Positions 6,913 through 9,492 of a DNA stretch of 9,492 bases are shown here, piece by piece. The stretch covers positions 1 through 9,492 of the forward strand of contig JAISPH010000234.1 in NCBI GenBank assembly GCA_031275035.1, in the 5' to 3' direction. How positions within the stretch are numbered: position 1 is the stretch's first letter; each line of letters opens with the position of its first letter. The translations under genes were made by a program, and so were the position numbers. This stretch comes from Treponema sp. Its GTDB lineage: Bacteria > Spirochaetota > Spirochaetia > Treponematales > Breznakiellaceae. A model generated the notes under the pieces. That model was not told where the DNA came from and made no database searches. It saw only the letters and a list, made by a program, of their open reading frames with translations.

Positions 6913-8190
6913 TTACCGGGCGGAACGGATCCGGGCGCCCAGCGAGGAAAGCCGGGGAACCAGTTTTTCATAACCCCGCTCAATTTGATACACATTGCTG
7001 ATCACGCTGTTCCCTTCGGCGCACATGGCGGCGATAACCATGGCCATTCCCGCCCGTACATCGGGGCTGTGAAGCTCCGACCCCGCCAGCCTGGAGGGCC
7101 CGGAAATAACCGCCCGGTGGGGATCGCAGAGTACAATCCGGGCGCCCATGCCGATAAGTTTATCCACAAAAAACATCCGGGACTCGAACATCTTCTCATG
7201 GACCAGTACGGTGCCTTCGACTTGGGTAGCCACCACGGTAATGATGCTGGTCAGATCCGGGGGAAAACCCGGCCAGGGGGCGTCGTCTATCTTGGGGATC
7301 ATCCCGCCCAGATCGCAGTTCACCCGCAGGGTTTGATCCCCGGGCACATGAAGCGAGGTTCCCTCGTGCTCCCAGGCGATCCCCAGCTTGCCGAAAGCTA
7401 TCCTGGCGGGCCGTATATCCCGGGGCCGTATCCCTTCGATGGTAAGCTCCCCCCCGGTGGCGGCGGCAAGGCCGATAAGGGAACCGGCTTCCATAAAATC
7501 GGCGCCTATTTCAAAATCGCAGCCGGAAAGTTTCGGCCTTCCCTGAATGGTGAGGATGTTGGAACCTATTCCGCTGATAACGGCGCCCATGGATACCAGC
7601 ATACGGCAGAGATCCTGCACATGGGGCTCGCTGGCGGCATTGGTAAGGATGGTTTCGCCCCGGGCCAGGACCGCCGCCATTACCGCATTTTCCGTGGCGG
7701 TTACCGAAGCTTCATCCAAAAAAATGTCCGCCCCCTTGAGGGACCCGGCGGTAAAGATAAATTCATCGTTGATCTTCACCGCCGCCCCCAGTTCGGTCAG
7801 CGCCAGAAAGTGGGTGTCCAGACGGCGGCGGCCTATAACATCTCCGCCGGGGGGGGGCAGAACCGCCCTGCCGGTCCGGGCCAGGAGGGGGCCTGCAAAG
7901 AGAATGGAGGCCCGGACCTTTTTGGCGTATTCCTGGGGAACCCCGGAACTTGTAATATCCGCCAGGATCAGCCGGTATGTATTGGGTCCCAGAACCTCGA
8001 CCCTGCCGCCGAAGGAACGGTATGCCTTCAGCATCACCTGCACATCTTCTATATCGGGAATGTTCCGGAGTATCACCGGCTCGTCGGTGAGGAGGGCGGC
8101 GGCAAGACAGGGCAGGGCGGCGTTTTTATTGCCGCTGGCCCGGATAGTCCCGCTGATAGGGTATCCGCCCTCGATCAAATATTGATCCAT
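6913..8190 (-). CDS. murA: UDP-N-acetylglucosamine 1-carboxyvinyltransferase, Asp-type active site
   Basis: MurA transfers enolpyruvate from PEP to UDP-GlcNAc, the first committed step of peptidoglycan synthesis in the cytoplasm. The 425-residue length is normal. Expected residues are in place: K22 and N23 (SGNKNAALP), R122 in the active-site loop, D311 (GFPPDLTS) as general base, and R404 (QIERGYEKL). The residue that is Cys115 in E. coli, target of fosfomycin, is Asp here (D117, codon at 7840-7842, in [11 protein letters not shown]). Asp-type MurA enzymes are active and naturally fosfomycin-insensitive in Mycobacterium, Chlamydia and Borrelia, so this is a functional variant, not damage. 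A 9-base C tract precedes that codon. The gene converges on the J-domain gene (29 bases apart) and its ribosome site is weak. No clear promoter was found in the 200 bases upstream. Confidence 0.96.
   Translation of the reverse strand: MDQYLIEGGYPISGTIRASGNKNAALPCLAAALLTDEPVILRNIPDIEDVQVMLKAYRSFGGRVEVLGPNTYRLILADITSSGVPQEYAKKVRASILFAGPLLARTGRAVLPPPGGDVIGRRRLDTHFLALTELGAAVKINDEFIFTAGSLKGADIFLDEASVTATENAVMAAVLARGETILTNAASEPHVQDLCRMLVSMGAVISGIGSNILTIQGRPKLSGCDFEIGADFMEAGSLIGLAAATGGELTIEGIRPRDIRPARIAFGKLGIAWEHEGTSLHVPGDQTLRVNCDLGGMIPKIDDAPWPGFPPDLTSIITVVATQVEGTVLVHEKMFESRMFFVDKLIGMGARIVLCDPHRAVISGPSRLAGSELHSPDVRAGMAMVIAAMCAEGNSVISNVYQIERGYEKLVPRLSSLGARIRSAR
7849..7857 (-). repeat. Nine-base poly-C tract (coding strand) inside murA
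   Basis: The tract encodes P112-P114 and lies two codons before the active-site Asp117. Slippage here would frameshift an essential gene, so selection should keep it stable; it may simply reflect three CCC proline codons. Confidence 0.8.
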
Positions 8191-8391
8191 AAGCCTGACT
8201 GTAATGTCCCCGGTCCTAAAGGTCTAGTAGCCGGGGCTGTTCCAAAACCCGGCTGGTTTTAACAGTCCCGTACGGTTTCTTAATGTCCGCCGGCACGAAC
8301 AGAGCGAACGTGTTATCCGAAAGTCCCGGGCTTGTTCGTGGGGTTCGTGGTTCTTCCAGAGGCCTGCATCTGCGCTGTCCTTTCCCGGCGA
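8191..8391. other. Gap upstream of murA with two inverted repeats
   Basis: No gene is seen here. Besides the hairpin at 8233-8269, CACGAACA (8294-8301) is repeated inverted as TGTTCGTG (8333-8340). The latter overlaps a direct repeat of GTTCGTGG (8334-8341 and 8343-8350). The murA leader must lie in this stretch on the minus strand, but no good promoter match was found. Confidence 0.5.
8233..8269. repeat. Long imperfect hairpin upstream of murA
   Basis: GGGGCTGTT (8233-8241) pairs with AACAGTCCC (8261-8269, one G-T pair). After a two-base bulge AAAACC (8244-8249) pairs with GGTTTT (8255-8260) around a 5-base loop. The 15-bp total makes it the strongest single hairpin outside the array. It could be a terminator, a murA leader structure on the minus strand, or a dispersed REP-like repeat. 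Confidence 0.6.
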
Positions 8392-8655
8392 CATAGACGC
8401 AGTTCGCCTAACTATCCCACGCCCCGGCGTATATATGTATTTCGTATATATCCCTCCTGCCCGGCTATAGACGTACTTCGTATATATCGCCCCTACCCGC
8501 TCTATAAACGCATTGCGTATATATCGCCGCAAACCGCCCTATAAACGCATTGCGTATATATCGCCGCGGGTTCCAGCCCTCCTTCCCCAGCCCCCCACCT
8601 CCGCACCTATAGACGTACTTCGTATATATCGCCCCGGTAAAAGCCCGCCGCCGCA
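8392..8655. repeat. Higher-order repeat copy 1 (six palindrome units)
   Basis: It runs from the first unit with the CGCCTAAC arm to the next such unit, 264 bases later. The order of unit types and spacer lengths (17, 15, 16, 16, 47, 27) is repeated in copy 2. Confidence 0.8.
8561..8607. repeat. Long C-rich spacer with G-rich complement
   Basis: Identical 47-base copies lie at 8561-8607 and 8827-8873; a 33-base form is at 9130-9162 and the first part recurs at 9310-9329. The minus strand carries runs of six, four and three Gs close together, so a G-quadruplex is possible, although four strict runs of three are not present. Confidence 0.6.
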
Positions 8656-8921
8656 TATAGACGCAGTTCGCCTAACCATCCCACGCCCCCGGCGTATATA
8701 TGTATTTCGTATATATCACTCCATCCCGCCTATAGACGTACTTCGCCTAACCATCCGCCCGCCCGGCAAATATACGTATTGCGTATATATCACCCCTACC
8801 CGCCCTATAAACGCACTTCGTATATATCGCCGCGGGTTCCAGCCCTCCTTCCCCAGCCCCCCACCTCCGCACCGATAGACGTACATCGTATATATCGCCC
8901 CGGTAAAAGCCCGCCGCCGCA
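8656..8921. repeat. Higher-order repeat copy 2 (six palindrome units)
   Basis: 266 bases; spacer lengths 18, 15, 17, 16, 47, 27. Bases 8540-8715 and 8806-8981 match with five differences, all inside palindromes. The unit at 8731 carries the CGCCTAAC arm where copies 1 and 3 have CGTATATA. Confidence 0.8.
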
Positions 8922-9201
8922 TATAGACGCAGTTCGCCTAACCATCCCACGCCCCCGGCGTATATATGTATTGCGTATATATCGCCCCGTCCCGGCTTAT
9001 AAACGTACTTCGTATATATCGCCGCAAACCGCCCTATAAACGCATTGCGTATATATCGCCGCAAACCGCCCTATATATGTATTGCGTATATATCGCCGCC
9101 CCCCGCCCTATATACGCACTTCGTATATATCGCCGCGGGTTCCAGCCCCCCACCTCCGCACCTATAGACGCACTTCGTATATATCGCCCCGGTAAAAGCC
9201 C
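8922..9201. repeat. Higher-order repeat copy 3 (seven units, one extra)
   Basis: It follows the same order but has one extra 37-bp unit (about 9072-9108). The long C-rich spacer is shortened by 14 bases to 33 (9130-9162). Similarity stops after 9201, where a unique stretch begins. Confidence 0.75.
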
Positions 9202-9251
9202 CACTCCCCCCGGAAATAAAGCGAATACGTGTTACATCCCCCTTTCCGCCC
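9202..9251. other. Unique 50-base insert within the array
   Basis: Where a unit with the CGCCTAAC arm is expected after the 9163 unit, the array instead shows non-repeated sequence. It includes GCGAATACGTGTTACATCC (9221-9239). That resembles GCGAACGTGTTATCC (8304-8318) outside the left end of the array. Confidence 0.4.
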
Positions 9252-9339
9252 TATATACGCATTGCGTATATATCGCCGCAAACCGCCCTATAAACGTCTT
9301 TCGTATATATCGCCGCGGGTTCCAGCCCCGGCAAATGTC

Positions 9340-9369
9340 TTGACAAACCCCTCCCGGAGGGTTTATCCT
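9340..9369 (+). promoter_or_regulatory. Strong promoter with inverted repeat between -35 and -10
   Basis: TTGACA (9340-9345), 18 bases, then TATCCT (9364-9369, 4 of 6). AAACCC-C-TCC (9345-9354, one extra C) is mirrored by GGAGGGTTT (9356-9364), so an inverted repeat fills the space between the two elements and could be an operator. It reads rightwards, out of the window. Confidence 0.55.
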
Positions 9370-9398
9370 GACTATCGCCGCCGCCTGATTCCGCCTGC

Positions 9399-9483
9399 GG
9401 GTCCATACCCCGCCCCTCTGGGGCGATTTGGACCCGGTAACGATTTGTTTGTTGGGGGTATGGACACGCATAATATCCATACC
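9399..9483 (+). ncRNA. Structured leader with competing hairpins (attenuator or riboswitch-like)
   Basis: Three pairings are possible. GGGTCC (9399-9404) pairs with GGACCC (9430-9435), enclosing a strong CGCCCC/GGGGCG stem (9411-9416 with 9420-9425, loop TCT). GTCCATACCCC (9401-9411) pairs perfectly over 11 bp with GGGGTATGGAC (9455-9465). GGTATGGA (9457-9464) pairs instead with TCCATACC (9476-9483). The second excludes the other two, which is the layout of a switching leader. It lies 30-115 bases after the promoter. I do not recognise a known riboswitch class, no T-run terminator is seen, and the gene it would control lies outside the window. Confidence 0.4.
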
Positions 9484-9492
9484 TTGCGGATC

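Larger units (their letters stand above)
8392..9309. repeat. Array of 21 copies of a 21-bp palindrome with C-rich spacers
   Basis: Units start at 8392, 8430, 8466, 8503, 8540, 8608, 8656, 8695, 8731, 8769, 8806, 8874, 8922, 8961, 8998, 9035, 9072, 9109, 9163, 9252 and 9289. The ideal unit is TATATACGCA, a central T, then TGCGTATATA, which is a perfect palindrome at 9252-9272. Seventeen units keep the right arm CGTATATA; four (8392, 8656, 8731, 8922) have CGCCTAAC instead. Left-arm variation is limited mainly to unit positions 5 (A, G or T), 7 and 9 (C or T), and the centre to 11 and 13. Spacers are usually 15-18 bases, so many units repeat every 37 bases; longer spacers are 27, 33, 47 and 68 bases. 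TCGCC follows most units. Candidate roles include protein-binding array, REP/BIME-like element or structured RNA; none can be decided from sequence alone. Confidence 0.92.

Noticed and set aside
6985..8262. Plus-strand open frame of 425 codons
   Set aside because: It is antisense to murA, whose protein is fully recognisable; the plus-strand product is Gly/Pro-rich and resembles no family.
8392..9309. CRISPR array
   Set aside because: Spacers are 15-68 bases, mostly 15-18, and many are identical (the same 16-base spacer occurs four times). The repeat itself varies, and no cas gene is present. This is a tandem palindromic repeat.
8513..9343. Open frames of 100-125 codons on both strands inside the array
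   Set aside because: They arise because the repeat lacks stops in most frames. The 37-base period shifts frame at each unit, the predicted peptides are low-complexity (RIYR, YIRNAF-like repeats), and no ribosome site or family resemblance supports them.

Overview
The window looks like chromosomal DNA of a fairly GC-rich spirochaete, most plausibly a Treponema relative (for example a termite-gut or free-living treponeme). This is inference. It rests on a PspA operon led by a STAS anti-anti-sigma protein, a MurA with Asp instead of the usual catalytic Cys (as described for Borrelia), and general gene style. No rRNA or other decisive marker is present.

Layout: 1-348 is the 3' end of an anaerobic ribonucleotide reductase activase gene (nrdG), converging on a minus-strand TrmJ-type tRNA 2'-O-methyltransferase gene (362-1168). 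A regulatory gap (1169-1429) carries two good plus-strand promoters and a terminator-like nested hairpin in the leader. It drives a tight three-gene operon (1430-3109): STAS domain plus zinc ribbon, a YbjN/CesT-like small protein, and PspA. This operon reads as a membrane-stress module and is visibly lower in GC than its neighbours. A 300-bp AT-rich gap (3110-3410) holds two perfect DnaA boxes and one near-match. Next is a second plus-strand operon (3411-6883): a roughly 6-TM protein, a large membrane protein with a soluble middle domain, and a DjlA-like membrane J-domain protein, joined by two 8-base overlaps. murA (6913-8190, minus) converges on it.

The most unusual part is 8392-9309. It is an array of 21 copies of a 21-bp imperfect palindrome, often at a 37-bp period, separated by C-rich spacers and organised into about three 264-266-bp higher-order repeats of six units. 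The palindrome arms are alternating pyrimidine-purine steps. In the best-duplicated stretch the differences fall only in the palindromes and none in the spacers. It is not a CRISPR and I see no convincing gene in it. It separates murA (transcribed leftwards) from a good rightward promoter at 9340-9369. That promoter's transcript would have a leader able to form mutually exclusive hairpins, but the gene it serves lies beyond the right edge.
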